From: a virus
Length of the DNA: 41,302 nucleotides
IMG/VR virus record: IMGVR_UViG_3300044681_000464
Span: 1 to 41,302 of that record
Strand: one strand, 5' to 3'
Both the position numbers and the translations under genes were made by a program. Below the pieces are notes generated by a model, which worked only from the letters and a program-made list of their open reading frames with translations, was not told where the DNA came from and made no database searches. Shown piece by piece: positions 7,317 to 14,282 of this stretch. Position 1 is the first letter of the stretch. Every line of letters begins with the position of its first letter.

Positions 7317-9170
7317 TCAGTAGGTTCCTCCTCCAATCATCTCCATTCCGCCCCTGCCAACATGCTCGCAGGGCGACACGGCAAACATGCCGATGCAATC
7401 CGCGGGATCTTTACCGGCCCCCTTCAAGCCATCCAGCCCAGTATACTCAGCAAGCACATAGGCGAGGTTGGCGCAGCCCTCGGCGATGTAGAGCCGGGGC
7501 TGATTCACCGGCGATATCGGCTCCATCGAATTGTAGGCGAGCAGATCATTCACCGCCCCGATCCGCGCATCCACCGGCAGCTTCGGGGACGGGGTCAGCG
7601 CCATCGGCTCATCCGCCAGATCCTCTCCGGTCTCACCGTCCATCGCAAACAGGTCGATCAGCGTGGTGCCTCCCTCATCACTCAGTGCAGGCGTTCCACC
7701 GGCATTGGGGTCCACCCAGCGCACCATCACCGGCTCCGGCTCCCCCTCAGCCAGCCCCGCCGGTCGCCCAGGCAGCTCCATCTCGATCTCCCGAAACAGC
7801 CGCCGGTATCCGCCAACGCTCCGACCGGCTGACGCGGTCTGCGCCGGTCCAGCCTTCCCATCCGGCTTGTTCCCCGGCAGCACCCACTCGCCGTATCCAC
7901 CGAGGTCGGGAAACTCCCGCACCACCACCGCCCTGCCGTCCTCGTAGACCCTGACCCAGATGCAAAAATAGTTTCGGGCACCGGCTGGATCGACGATCTG
8001 GTAGAGCGTTCCACCCACCGGCACCTTGTCGTCAGGGATCACATGCGCCGTCGCATTAAACCTCGGAAACGCCCTCCCAGCCTGCTCCGTAGCCCAGCCA
8101 TACGCACGGGTCAGGATCGTGGGGATCGGAGCCGTCTCCAGCTTTTGCATCATGGAGTCGTAGGGGTTGTATGGATTGTCCTGTGTCGCGAAAAACACCG
8201 TGTAGACACCGGATCTCCTCCCCTTGATCACCCGAGGCACCTTCCCCTTTTGCCATCCAGGCATCGCCTCGCGCCCCCCTAAAAGGGGCGCGTCCATCCA
8301 CTGCTCAACCACTCCACCGGCAGTGAAATCCCTCCACACCGCAGCCACACCCTCCAGCGGGGTCTGCGTCACCAGCATGATGCCCCTGCGGGTCACCAGC
8401 CGGAACCGGAGCGTCTCCACCCAGCTCTGCGGCACCAGCTCATCACACCAGATCAAATCAATCTCCCTGCCTTCCAGCACCTGATCCGATTGGGTGTAGT
8501 TGAGGAAGTCACACCGGCTCCCGTTGCTCAGGATGAAGCTCCCGTCGGTAAATCCGTTTTTGCGGGAGTAGTTCAGGTATCCCACCCGCCCCTTCCGCGT
8601 CACCTTCAGCTCATTGGGGAGCCAGTTGTAGATCGCCGGTTGCTGCACCGTCACGCTGCTCGAATGCGAGGTGTGACAGCACAACACGTTCAGGTTGGGT
8701 GCCGACACCAACAGCCTGGTGCAGGTCCGCGCAGCCCAGTGCGTTTTCCCCGCACGGTTACCGCCGCTGATCATCAGCTCACTCAAACCATCCCGCGACA
8801 GCACCTCGTCAGCCAGCTTCCAGTGGGGAGGCGTGTATCCGAAATTGTAGGGGTCCGCCCGCTCCGCACGCACCCACCGCTCCCGCTCCGCGAACAGCAC
8901 CTCAAAATCAGGATGATCCTCCGGTATCAACGGCACCACCGGATGCGGAGTCTGTTTTTGCTCCCGCCAGTAACAGGCTCGGCAGGTGGGACTGCAAAAC
9001 TTTTGATCAGAGCGGATCGGGGTGAAGCTGGTCCGGCAACGAGGACAATTTTTTTTGCTGGGTGAACACGTCGCCGCTTCGCCTTCAACCGACTCCTCGA
9101 CCCCCCCCGCCCCCCTTTTTAGTCCAGGCGCACCGGCACCGGCCTCGTTTGACGCGTTTGACGTGCTCAT
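7317..9170 (-). CDS. terL: Terminase large subunit
   Basis: The product has 617 residues. The ATPase part has Walker A 'GGNRAGKT' (residues 136-143) and Walker B 'IDLIWCDE' (acidic pair D243-E244), followed by 'RGIMLVTQTP' coupling motif. The C-terminal nuclease part has 'YQIVDPAGARNYFCIWVRVY' (first metal Asp), 'WVDPNAGG' and a terminal helical region. It packages DNA through the portal and cuts the concatemer. Unusually, residues 42-66 form a Cys cluster ('CPRC', then 'CSPTCRAC') like a treble-clef or zinc-ribbon finger ahead of the ATPase domain, after a Gly/Ala/Glu-rich leader encoded by a long G-run. The ATG overlaps the previous stop (ATGA). Confidence 0.92.
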   Translation of the reverse strand: MSTSNASNEAGAGAPGLKRGAGGVEESVEGEAATCSPSKKNCPRCRTSFTPIRSDQKFCSPTCRACYWREQKQTPHPVVPLIPEDHPDFEVLFAERERWVRAERADPYNFGYTPPHWKLADEVLSRDGLSELMISGGNRAGKTHWAARTCTRLLVSAPNLNVLCCHTSHSSSVTVQQPAIYNWLPNELKVTRKGRVGYLNYSRKNGFTDGSFILSNGSRCDFLNYTQSDQVLEGREIDLIWCDELVPQSWVETLRFRLVTRRGIMLVTQTPLEGVAAVWRDFTAGGVVEQWMDAPLLGGREAMPGWQKGKVPRVIKGRRSGVYTVFFATQDNPYNPYDSMMQKLETAPIPTILTRAYGWATEQAGRAFPRFNATAHVIPDDKVPVGGTLYQIVDPAGARNYFCIWVRVYEDGRAVVVREFPDLGGYGEWVLPGNKPDGKAGPAQTASAGRSVGGYRRLFREIEMELPGRPAGLAEGEPEPVMVRWVDPNAGGTPALSDEGGTTLIDLFAMDGETGEDLADEPMALTPSPKLPVDARIGAVNDLLAYNSMEPISPVNQPRLYIAEGCANLAYVLAEYTGLDGLKGAGKDPADCIGMFAVSPCEHVGRGGMEMIGGGTY

Positions 9171-9688
9171 CTGTCTGTATGCTGCGCTCCGGTGATCCGT
9201 TTCATGAGGTCATCGGCGGTCGTAGATACGTTAAGTGACGCAGTAATGGCGGTCGGTTGGTTCGATACGAGGAGGTGCTTCTCGGTAGAGATCGCAGCAG
9301 CTACGGGTAGTTTCGTAGTCTGCATCTCCACTGCCTCTATCGCTAACCTTCTGGTCAGGAACCAGCTAGCTACCCTCCAATGCTCTCCAATCTGCCTTGC
9401 CTGCTCCTCTGGATCATCCGGCAGCTCGGTAGCCAGTTTCGCTATTGCCCTGCTGTGTGCGCTCCGCAGGGCCTGTAGCGCGTTTGATGGCGAGAGGCTG
9501 ACAATCGCATCCTCTCCATCCTCCGGCCCCGCTATGAGGGCGTAGGCGGCTCCGGCGATCATCTCACCCACCTGAGTTGATTTCGGGGTATCCTTGCCCT
9601 GTTTGCCAGGGTGCTTGGGCTTGGATAGCTTTGGCGCTTTAACCGCACGTCCCGCTCTCCCCTTGTTGGCATCCTTGCTGACCAGCAT
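9167..9688 (-). CDS. Putative terminase small subunit
   Basis: This 173-residue product is the first gene of the late operon and directly precedes the large terminase with an ATGA overlap, the normal place for TerS. The N-terminus is very basic (many Lys, Arg and Pro up to residue 40), fit for DNA contact. The middle is helical ('SNALQALRSAHSRAIAKLAT', 'ARQIGEHWRVASWFLTRRLA'). The C-terminal part is mixed, with a short Thr/Ser/Asn-rich segment. No definite TerS family motif is seen, so the call rests on position, size and charge. The ribosome site AGGAGG is unusually close (2 nt) to the ATG. Confidence 0.55.
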   Translation of the reverse strand: MLVSKDANKGRAGRAVKAPKLSKPKHPGKQGKDTPKSTQVGEMIAGAAYALIAGPEDGEDAIVSLSPSNALQALRSAHSRAIAKLATELPDDPEEQARQIGEHWRVASWFLTRRLAIEAVEMQTTKLPVAAAISTEKHLLVSNQPTAITASLNVSTTADDLMKRITGAQHTDR

Positions 9689-9728
9689 TCCCTCCTGATA
9701 GCCTGCATTCCAGCCTCCCCCAAGTGAT

Positions 9729-9748
9729 ATGTACTATCTGATGTACAT
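9729..9748. repeat. Inverted repeat in late-operon leader
   Basis: ATGTAC (9729-9734) and GTACAT (9743-9748) are perfect inverted copies separated by 8 nt. The element lies about 40 nt upstream of the TerS-like start. It could be a protein binding site or the base of an RNA stem-loop. Confidence 0.35.
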
Positions 9749-9753
9749 TATTA

Positions 9754-9779
9754 TGGGACACCCTTTAGGGGGTGTCCCA
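9754..9779. promoter_or_regulatory. Perfect 10-bp hairpin in the late leader
   Basis: TGGGACACCC (9754-9763) and GGGTGTCCCA (9770-9779) pair perfectly around a 6-nt loop. In the minus transcript it is followed by an AU-rich stretch but no true U-tract, so it is not a clear terminator. It sits between the candidate late promoter and the first late gene, where an antitermination or attenuation signal, or a processing site, would fit. The rest of the 260-nt gap holds only the promoter, the inverted repeats and the upstream terminator. Confidence 0.5.
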
Positions 9780-9836
9780 AATGCTATGTAATAGTACTAG
9801 TGAGTGATGTGAGTGATATCCCAAATAGCTCTGCCG

Positions 9837-9867
9837 ATACTAATCACCCCTCACGTCATACTGTCAA
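9837..9867 (-). promoter_or_regulatory. Candidate late promoter
   Basis: On the minus strand a perfect -35 TTGACA (9867-9862) and a fair -10 TAGTAT (9842-9837) are separated by 19 nt, slightly long. It points at the TerS-like gene 143 nt downstream and lies just past the early terminator. An inverted repeat (9856-9876) overlaps the -35 box. No other strong promoter for the head genes is visible. Confidence 0.5.
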
Positions 9868-9876
9868 GCAGTATGA
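9856..9876. promoter_or_regulatory. Operator-like inverted repeat over the late -35 box
   Basis: TCATACTG (9856-9863) and CAGTATGA (9869-9876) are perfect inverted arms with a 5-nt spacer; with the preceding G, the left arm contains GTCATAC (9855-9861). TTGACA of the candidate late promoter lies in the spacer and one arm, so a bound protein would block RNA polymerase. The same GTCATAC core occurs in other control regions of this genome. Confidence 0.5.
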
Positions 9877-9889
9877 TCCCCTGGAATGC

Positions 9890-9926
9890 AAAAAACCCCC
9901 GCCAGCAGGCATATACTGGCAGGGGG
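9890..9926 (-). terminator. Rho-independent terminator ending the 9949-11177 cassette
   Basis: In the minus transcript a CCCCC/GGGGG plus GCCAG/CTGGC stem (with one bulged base) is followed at once by six Us (9895-9890). It begins 22 nt after the stop of the last gene of the cassette and separates it from the late operon. Confidence 0.85.
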
Positions 9927-9948
9927 CTGTTGCTCCGGTGATGGAGTG

Positions 9949-10230
9949 TCAGACCTCGTAGCGGTCCTCTAGGCACCGATAGACGAGGTCATCCGGCACC
10001 AGTGTGGCTAGCGTATCCACGTCCCTGCGGTCTAGGGTGTGGATGTCGACTGTGCCCTGCCGGTCGTCGGTCAGGACGATCACGTCCTCACCCACGCAGC
10101 GGTAGGTGAGGACATGGCGTGGATACAGCTTTTGCAGGGCGAGTTTCCGCCGTATCCGGCGGACGGCGGCTTGGTAGCTGGCGACCAGCTTGTCCGCAGG
10201 GCTTTGGGGTGGATCAAATGTAACTGTCAT
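9949..10230 (-). CDS. Hypothetical protein, last gene of the isolated cassette
   Basis: This 93-residue product has no recognised family. The N-terminal half is basic and helical ('KLVASYQAAVRRIRRKLALQ'). The second half has beta-strand and acidic character ('CVGEDVIVLTDDRQGTVDIH') and ends with an acidic segment 'DDLVYRCLEDRYEV'. It is the last of four small genes and is followed by a strong terminator. A 75-nt gap separates it from the preceding gene, longer than the other junctions, and no clear ribosome site is seen before ATG 10230. Function unknown; a host-interaction or regulatory role would fit such a cassette. Confidence 0.65.
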   Translation of the reverse strand: MTVTFDPPQSPADKLVASYQAAVRRIRRKLALQKLYPRHVLTYRCVGEDVIVLTDDRQGTVDIHTLDRRDVDTLATLVPDDLVYRCLEDRYEV

Positions 10231-10305
10231 GTGTGTAGTCTAGTTGGGCCGGTAGGACAAATAGTGTCTAAGGCCCCGTAAATCATATACGACAATTGGA
10301 CCACA

Positions 10306-10590
10306 TTAATCCTGAGCGGTCACGTCAGGAAACGGCGTCGTGTAATTGGGGAAGGACGGGTTGGCGTAGTGCCGGTCAGCGGCGGCGTTATATGCCGCCT
10401 TCCATTGATCATCGCCCTCACGGGCGAGCCTGAGCAGCATCTGGTCGCGCGTGTTACCGGCTGACCAGACCGCGAAATCGTCGGCGAACTGATAATACCA
10501 GTCGTGCCGGTTGAGTGCCTCCACAAACTCCTCAAGGGTGGTGGGGGTGTTGGTGTAGCCCAAGCGCGGGCGGATGATACCAAAGCTCAT
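10306..10590 (-). CDS. Hypothetical protein of the isolated cassette
   Basis: The product has 94 residues and begins at ATG 10590, overlapping the preceding stop as ATGA. It is rich in aromatic and acidic residues: 'TLEEFVEALNRHDWYYQFAD', 'DDFAVWSAGNTRDQMLLRLA', then a His/Tyr/Asn-rich segment and an acidic tail. The middle looks helical. I recognise no family. It is co-transcribed with the neighbouring small genes and probably acts early or in the lysogen, given the regulated promoter upstream. Confidence 0.68.
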   Translation of the reverse strand: MSFGIIRPRLGYTNTPTTLEEFVEALNRHDWYYQFADDFAVWSAGNTRDQMLLRLAREGDDQWKAAYNAAADRHYANPSFPNYTTPFPDVTAQD

Positions 10591-10886
10591 AGGGACACCT
10601 CCAGACGCTCATGGAGGCGCAGCACCTCGCGGTCAATGGCCTCCACCTGCTGACGCGTGGTAGCGGCTTTGACAGCCTCCTCGCGCCATGCGTTGATCTC
10701 GTTGATCCGGTTGATGCGGAAGCTGATGGTCGTCAGCGTGTCCCATTCGGCGTTGGACACATCGTCGGTGTCCCGCGTTTGGTTAAGCTGGAGCAGCTCC
10801 AGCATGATCTCCGCATGAGCGGTGAGGAAGTCCGGCCCCATCATTTCGCGGAGCGTTTCAATGTTCGTGTTGTTGTTTACTCTCAT
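10587..10886 (-). CDS. Hypothetical helical protein of the isolated cassette
   Basis: This 99-residue product starts at ATG 10886 with AGGA 5 nt upstream. Nearly the whole sequence looks helical and charged ('ETLREMMGPDFLTAHAEIML', 'WREEAVKAATTRQQVEAIDR', 'EVLRLHERLEVSL'), and the last 40 residues could form a coiled coil. It overlaps the next gene by 4 nt and follows the first cassette gene by 6 nt. No catalytic motif or known family is seen. A small dimeric accessory or inhibitor protein would suit its size. Confidence 0.68.
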   Translation of the reverse strand: MRVNNNTNIETLREMMGPDFLTAHAEIMLELLQLNQTRDTDDVSNAEWDTLTTISFRINRINEINAWREEAVKAATTRQQVEAIDREVLRLHERLEVSL

Positions 10887-10892
10887 AAAATC

Positions 10893-11177
10893 CTAGCGTT
10901 GAATTTTTGCGGCGATGCTGACGTCGTTCAGGCAGATACCCATGCTCTCATGGTAGTCGTACCAGACTGCCCATGCTCCCTCGGTTGTTTCGACGATCAT
11001 GACCCACCACTGAGTTCCACCCTTGTCCTCCGCGAGTAGTTTGCCGTCCCCGTGTTGGTTGACCACGCGGTCGAATAGCCCGTCGTGTAGTTGGTCCACG
11101 ATCTCTCGGGGGAGGGGGATCGCGATGTAGGTGTGGATTCCGTGTTTGATCAGTTGTTTGGGAGATTCAATGTTCAT
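10893..11177 (-). CDS. Hypothetical protein, first gene of the isolated cassette
   Basis: The 94-residue product has a mixed alpha/beta pattern: 'IHTYIAIPLPREIVDQLHDG' then 'QWWVMIVETTEGAWAVWYDY'. The alternating hydrophobic and aromatic residues in the second half suggest a beta-sheet. No family is recognised. It has no Shine-Dalgarno sequence and lies only about 10 nt after the -10 box of a candidate promoter, so its mRNA may have almost no leader. It heads a four-gene unit separated by terminators from both the replication genes and the late genes. Confidence 0.68.
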   Translation of the reverse strand: MNIESPKQLIKHGIHTYIAIPLPREIVDQLHDGLFDRVVNQHGDGKLLAEDKGGTQWWVMIVETTEGAWAVWYDYHESMGICLNDVSIAAKIQR

Positions 11178-11186
11178 TGTGGGGAA

Positions 11187-11214
11187 AGTGTATCACGGGT
11201 GTAATACAAGGCAA
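11187..11214 (-). promoter_or_regulatory. Candidate promoter of the four-gene cassette
   Basis: On the minus strand TTGCCT (11214-11209) and TACACT (11192-11187) are spaced by 16 nt, each matching the sigma-70 consensus at 4 of 6 positions. The -35 box lies in the spacer of the inverted repeat at 11201-11224. The predicted start of transcription is within a few bases of the ATG at 11177. Confidence 0.4.
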
Positions 11215-11224
11215 GGTGTATTAC
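11201..11224. promoter_or_regulatory. Operator-like inverted repeat GTAATACA-N8-TGTATTAC
   Basis: The two 8-nt arms (11201-11208 and 11217-11224) are perfect inverted copies. A related half-site, GTATCAC (11190-11196, complement GTGATAC), lies 4 nt further downstream over the -10 region. GTAATACA also occurs at 18950-18957 in the divergent RHH promoter region. A repressor bound here would cover the candidate -35 and -10 boxes. Confidence 0.5.
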
Positions 11225-11230
11225 GCTCAT

Positions 11231-11264
11231 ACACAAAGCCCCGCAACCTTTTGGGTTGCAGGGC
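11231..11264 (-). terminator. Terminator after the primase-helicase gene
   Basis: In the minus transcript GCCCTGCAACC pairs with GGTTGCGGGGC (one mismatch) around a 5-nt loop, followed by UUUGUGU. The U-tract is weak but the stem is strong, and it lies 33 nt beyond the stop of the primase-helicase gene, just before the next promoter. Confidence 0.6.
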
Positions 11265-11296
11265 ATTGCGGCGGGAGCCGAGGAAACGGCTGCGAA

Positions 11297-13267
11297 TTAT
11301 TTGAAGCGGAGCAGTCCTCCCTGCTCCATCATGAGGGGGAAAACAGCTCGGAACACACCGTCCACCTGCTGCTCGTTCGCCTTCGGGAAAAACTCCCGCA
11401 GATGCTCGATCCATCGCTCCGGTGTCGCCAGAGCACCGGCGTGCTGAGACATGAACGCGTCGATGCGGGCGTCACCGTCGGTGCGCCTCCAATACTGCCC
11501 GTCGTCACTGTGCGAGACCGGCAGCGAGGTGCATGGTGTGCGGTAGTGGTTGAGCATTCCAGCCCGCTTCCCGCGCTTGACCAGGCGCAGCTGAAACTGC
11601 CCCTCAGCCTCCTCCGGCTCCAGTGCAATCACCGCCCTCGCCCAGTTGTTTAGCTCACTGCTCCCAGCCGCCGCATACTGCGCCAGAGACGCCCTTTGGG
11701 GCGTCTTTTCCCGTGGGGGCTTGGAGATATGGTGAACCATGAACAGGATCGCTCCAGACGCCTGTAGGAACGCGTTCAGCCGGTTCCGCAGGAACCGTGA
11801 CACCAGCCCCTGATCGGACACGTCCCCACCCAGATAAGCGTAGAGCGGGTCCACCCAAATCAGGTCGGGCCGGTGTTTGGCGTGCAGGCGTTCGAGGAAA
11901 TCGACGAACTGGTCGCCGGTGTGAGTGCAGTTGCGAACTACCACTAGGTTGGAATGCCATGAGGTGTCGCGTTCCAGCCGCAGCCCGCGAATCACCCCCT
12001 TGAACATCTGCGCCTCATCGCCGAGGTCGTTTTCGGCCTGCACCACCAACGACTTCAGCGGTCGCTCGCAGCGGATGCCGAAAAAGTCCCGCCCCGCAGC
12101 CCAGCTCACCGCAGCCTGCATACACAGTGTCGATTTACCGGCACCGCTGGGGCCAAACCACAGACACGATCCCCCCTTGGTCAGCCAGCGGTTGCCCAGC
12201 AGGGTGTCGGGGTCTGCCTCCTCCTGATAGGAGGTGAAGTCGGCAACGGTCCAAGTCTCGCAGTTACCTGCGAGCACCAGCTCGGTTTTCCACGCGTCCC
12301 ATGACGCCGCGCCAATGTTCAGCGCCAGCAACTCCTGCCGGTTGTCTCCGCGAATCATCCCCGGCAACCGGCTCAACCGGCTGGGGTTTTTGCAGGCGGT
12401 GTCGATGCCATACTCGGCGAGTGCGGAGTGCAGCTCCGCCACACGCTCCTCATACTCCAGCCGGTCCTTCGCATCCACCCGCACCCACGCGTGCAGACTC
12501 CGGCCTCCGCTGTGGATCAATGCGGCGATGGGCAGGCCCGCACCGTGCAGGATGCGCCACTGCTCGGGGATGGAATGCCGGTCGAACTCAACCAGTGTGT
12601 GCCGGAACGCGGTGACGTCCGCGTCCTTCGATCCTCCCTCCAGCATCGGGTTGAGCCGGATGTATGCTCCGTTCCTATACTCATCGGAGTAGATTTGGTT
12701 GGGGTCGCCATCCACCCTGTCCAAATTGTTCAGCCACCACTCCCTGCTCATGGTGAGTGATGGACCGCAGCGGGTTTTGAGTTTTCCACTCTCAGTCCAC
12801 GCGGGTTCTCCAAACTCATCCAGCACCGCCTCCTCACGGGAAAGCGACACATACTCCCCCTCCTGAAACAGGGCACGGATCAGCCTCCGCGCCCCGTCAG
12901 GGATCGGGCGCGGAACAGGCGGACAGTCAATGTCATCCACCGCGACAGTCAGCTTCCAAGTTTCGGGTTTTGCTGCCGGGGACGACGGCACCCCCTCCAA
13001 AGGTGTGCCGCCCCGCAGGTATCCCACGTTGCAGTTGGGTTGCTGGTGCTCCACGCGTGTCCACGCGTGATCCAGCTCCTTTTGTGACCATGGCGGCGAA
13101 CAGGATGCATTCCACTCGCGCAGGTAGTCCATGCCGTCTGCCCTGCCCAGACCCCAGCCCCACGCGAGGCAGCGCACCGCCCGCGCCAGCTTTTGCGATC
13201 CATTGTCCCCTTGGACCGACTCCGGCATCTGCCGCAGGAACAGCCTGATTCGTTCGTCGAGGTTCAT
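11297..13267 (-). CDS. Primase-helicase fusion (PriCT + AEP primase + RepA/RecA-like ATPase)
   Basis: The product has 656 residues. Residues 1-75 resemble a PriCT-type helical domain ('RAVRCLAWGWGL', 'PPWSQKELDHAW'). Residues about 200-315 look like an archaeo-eukaryotic primase core, with 'VEFD' (E227, D229), 'SGGRSLHAW' (H259) and 'NPSRLSRLPGMIR'. From 360 onward there is a RepA/RecA-like helicase: Walker A 'GPSGAGKST' (372-380), Walker B 'LIWVD' (D473) and a sensor segment 'GAILFMVHH'. It would unwind DNA and prime synthesis at the phage origin. No DNA polymerase is encoded, so host polymerase is needed. The order, with PriCT before the AEP core, is less common than PriCT after it. ATG overlaps the upstream stop (ATGA). 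Confidence 0.88.
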   Translation of the reverse strand: MNLDERIRLFLRQMPESVQGDNGSQKLARAVRCLAWGWGLGRADGMDYLREWNASCSPPWSQKELDHAWTRVEHQQPNCNVGYLRGGTPLEGVPSSPAAKPETWKLTVAVDDIDCPPVPRPIPDGARRLIRALFQEGEYVSLSREEAVLDEFGEPAWTESGKLKTRCGPSLTMSREWWLNNLDRVDGDPNQIYSDEYRNGAYIRLNPMLEGGSKDADVTAFRHTLVEFDRHSIPEQWRILHGAGLPIAALIHSGGRSLHAWVRVDAKDRLEYEERVAELHSALAEYGIDTACKNPSRLSRLPGMIRGDNRQELLALNIGAASWDAWKTELVLAGNCETWTVADFTSYQEEADPDTLLGNRWLTKGGSCLWFGPSGAGKSTLCMQAAVSWAAGRDFFGIRCERPLKSLVVQAENDLGDEAQMFKGVIRGLRLERDTSWHSNLVVVRNCTHTGDQFVDFLERLHAKHRPDLIWVDPLYAYLGGDVSDQGLVSRFLRNRLNAFLQASGAILFMVHHISKPPREKTPQRASLAQYAAAGSSELNNWARAVIALEPEEAEGQFQLRLVKRGKRAGMLNHYRTPCTSLPVSHSDDGQYWRRTDGDARIDAFMSQHAGALATPERWIEHLREFFPKANEQQVDGVFRAVFPLMMEQGGLLRFK

Positions 13268-13554
13268 AGCAGATCCAGCTCCACGGGGATGACCACGTAG
13301 CCGTGTCCAACCTCAAACGACAGACCACGGCGCTTGCACCAGGCGTTGAACGCCCTGTCGATATCGCGTGTGTTGACGCCCTCTAAAGGGTCAACACGGC
13401 GATCCATCACGTTGGCTCTGCTCCATGTCGCCAGCTTGGACTCGATCTCGGCGCATCTCGCGCAGACGTTGCCGCCGGTCCTCCACCCGACGGACTGATT
13501 CCCGCACAGGCAGTTTGGAGCCACGCCTTTTTTCGCGTTGCGCTGCGCCTGCAT
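13264..13554 (-). CDS. Small Cys-containing early protein
   Basis: This 96-residue product starts at ATG 13554 (TGATG junction) with GGGAGG upstream; a GTG one codon earlier is possible. Four cysteines, 'CLCG' and 'CARC', suggest a zinc-binding knuckle in the first 40 residues. The rest has basic and helical parts ('RDIDRAFNAWCKRRGLSFEV') and a short beta segment. It directly precedes the primase-helicase gene with a 4-nt overlap, so a replication accessory role is possible. The family is not recognised. Confidence 0.7.
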   Translation of the reverse strand: MQAQRNAKKGVAPNCLCGNQSVGWRTGGNVCARCAEIESKLATWSRANVMDRRVDPLEGVNTRDIDRAFNAWCKRRGLSFEVGHGYVVIPVELDLL

Positions 13555-13886
13555 CACCGGCCTCCCGCGAGTTTGCGACTGACCGCGTCCATGTTGTTGG
13601 GATCAACGTATGGGAAGCAGGAGAGTTTGAAATACTCGCGCTGATTGTCCTTCAGCATACCAATCCAACCGCTTGCCCACGCGTGCATTTTGTGCGGACC
13701 AATGCAGATTTCGATTCGCCCCCTGTAGTGCGGGTCATTGGTGTTTAGTCTGGCAAACACATTTCGCACCAGCCCTCCTCCGAATGTGCCGGTGTTTGTG
13801 TTTGCAAACTGACGAATGTCCTCCGGCAGATCGCGGAAATAGTCGTCGTAGTTGAGTCCCAGTAAATGGTATGGAATGTCGTACAT
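13554..13886 (-). CDS. Hypothetical early protein
   Basis: The 110-residue product starts at ATG 13886, chosen because AAAAGGAAC lies just upstream; the longer frame would start at GTG 13904. It contains 'YHLLGLNYDDYFRDLPEDIR', then Asn/Gly-rich sequence, then 'YRGRIEICIGPHKMHAWASG' and 'YFKLSCFPYVDP'. Mixed alpha/beta, no known motif. It overlaps the next gene by one base and belongs to the early operon. Function unknown. Confidence 0.68.
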   Translation of the reverse strand: MYDIPYHLLGLNYDDYFRDLPEDIRQFANTNTGTFGGGLVRNVFARLNTNDPHYRGRIEICIGPHKMHAWASGWIGMLKDNQREYFKLSCFPYVDPNNMDAVSRKLAGGR

Positions 13887-13900
13887 TTTGTTCCTTTTTA

Positions 13901-14053
13901 TCACCGCTTACGCCGGTGCTTTACCGGCTCAAAGTAGATGTACCCGCAGCCTGGGTTCAGGCATGTCTCTACGCGCACCGTCCCCTTGTTTTTGGTGTAT
14001 TCATGCAGCATCGGCACGTTGCATGTCGGGCACCGTTTGGTGTTGTCATTCAT
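13901..14053 (-). CDS. Zinc-ribbon small protein
   Basis: This 50-residue product has a textbook zinc-ribbon layout: 'CPTC' (residues 8-11) and 'CLNPGC' (about 30-35) separated by a beta hairpin-like stretch, followed by a basic tail 'KHRRKR'. AAGGGGG 6 nt before ATG 14053 sets the start; ATG 14059 is two codons earlier. Single zinc ribbons of this kind bind nucleic acid or transcription complexes, but the target here cannot be told. It lies in the early operon. Confidence 0.7.
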   Translation of the reverse strand: MNDNTKRCPTCNVPMLHEYTKNKGTVRVETCLNPGCGYIYFEPVKHRRKR

Positions 14054-14282
14054 CGACATCCCCCTTTTGATTCTCAGGCTCCCCCCATGGGCTGAACCCG
14101 CAACGCTGGCACTCGAAAATCGCATGGAGCTGCGATGGACAAAACCCCATAGCGCCTGCAACTCCCGCACCGGCTTGCAACAGACCATCCGCCAGCTCGC
14201 CCAGCTCGGTCTCACCCAGTTCGGTGTCACGGAACGCCGAATAGTTTCCATGCTCCGTCTCAACCATGATCATGATTCTCAT
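14046..14282 (-). CDS. Hypothetical early protein with a CxxC knuckle
   Basis: The product has 78 residues from ATG 14282, with GGAGGTGCAGGA upstream and an ATGA overlap with the previous stop. The sequence goes from a beta segment ('MRIMIMVETEHGNYSAFRDT') to a Glu/Leu/Gly-rich part, then 'MGFCPSQLHAIFECQRCGFS', which holds three cysteines including a CxxC. It may bind one zinc ion. No family recognised. It overlaps the next gene by 8 nt. Confidence 0.65.
   Translation of the reverse strand: MRIMIMVETEHGNYSAFRDTELGETELGELADGLLQAGAGVAGAMGFCPSQLHAIFECQRCGFSPWGEPENQKGDVDE

Noticed and set aside
7076-7954. 292-codon plus-strand frame opposite the HTH gene and TerL
   Set aside because: Low-complexity Pro/Arg/Ser sequence opposite TerL nuclease motifs; no start signal.
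9099-9118. G-run in the 5' part of terL as a possible programmed frameshift site
   Set aside because: The current frame continues intact into all TerL motifs, and no alternative frame of useful length follows. It could still be a hotspot for sequencing error.
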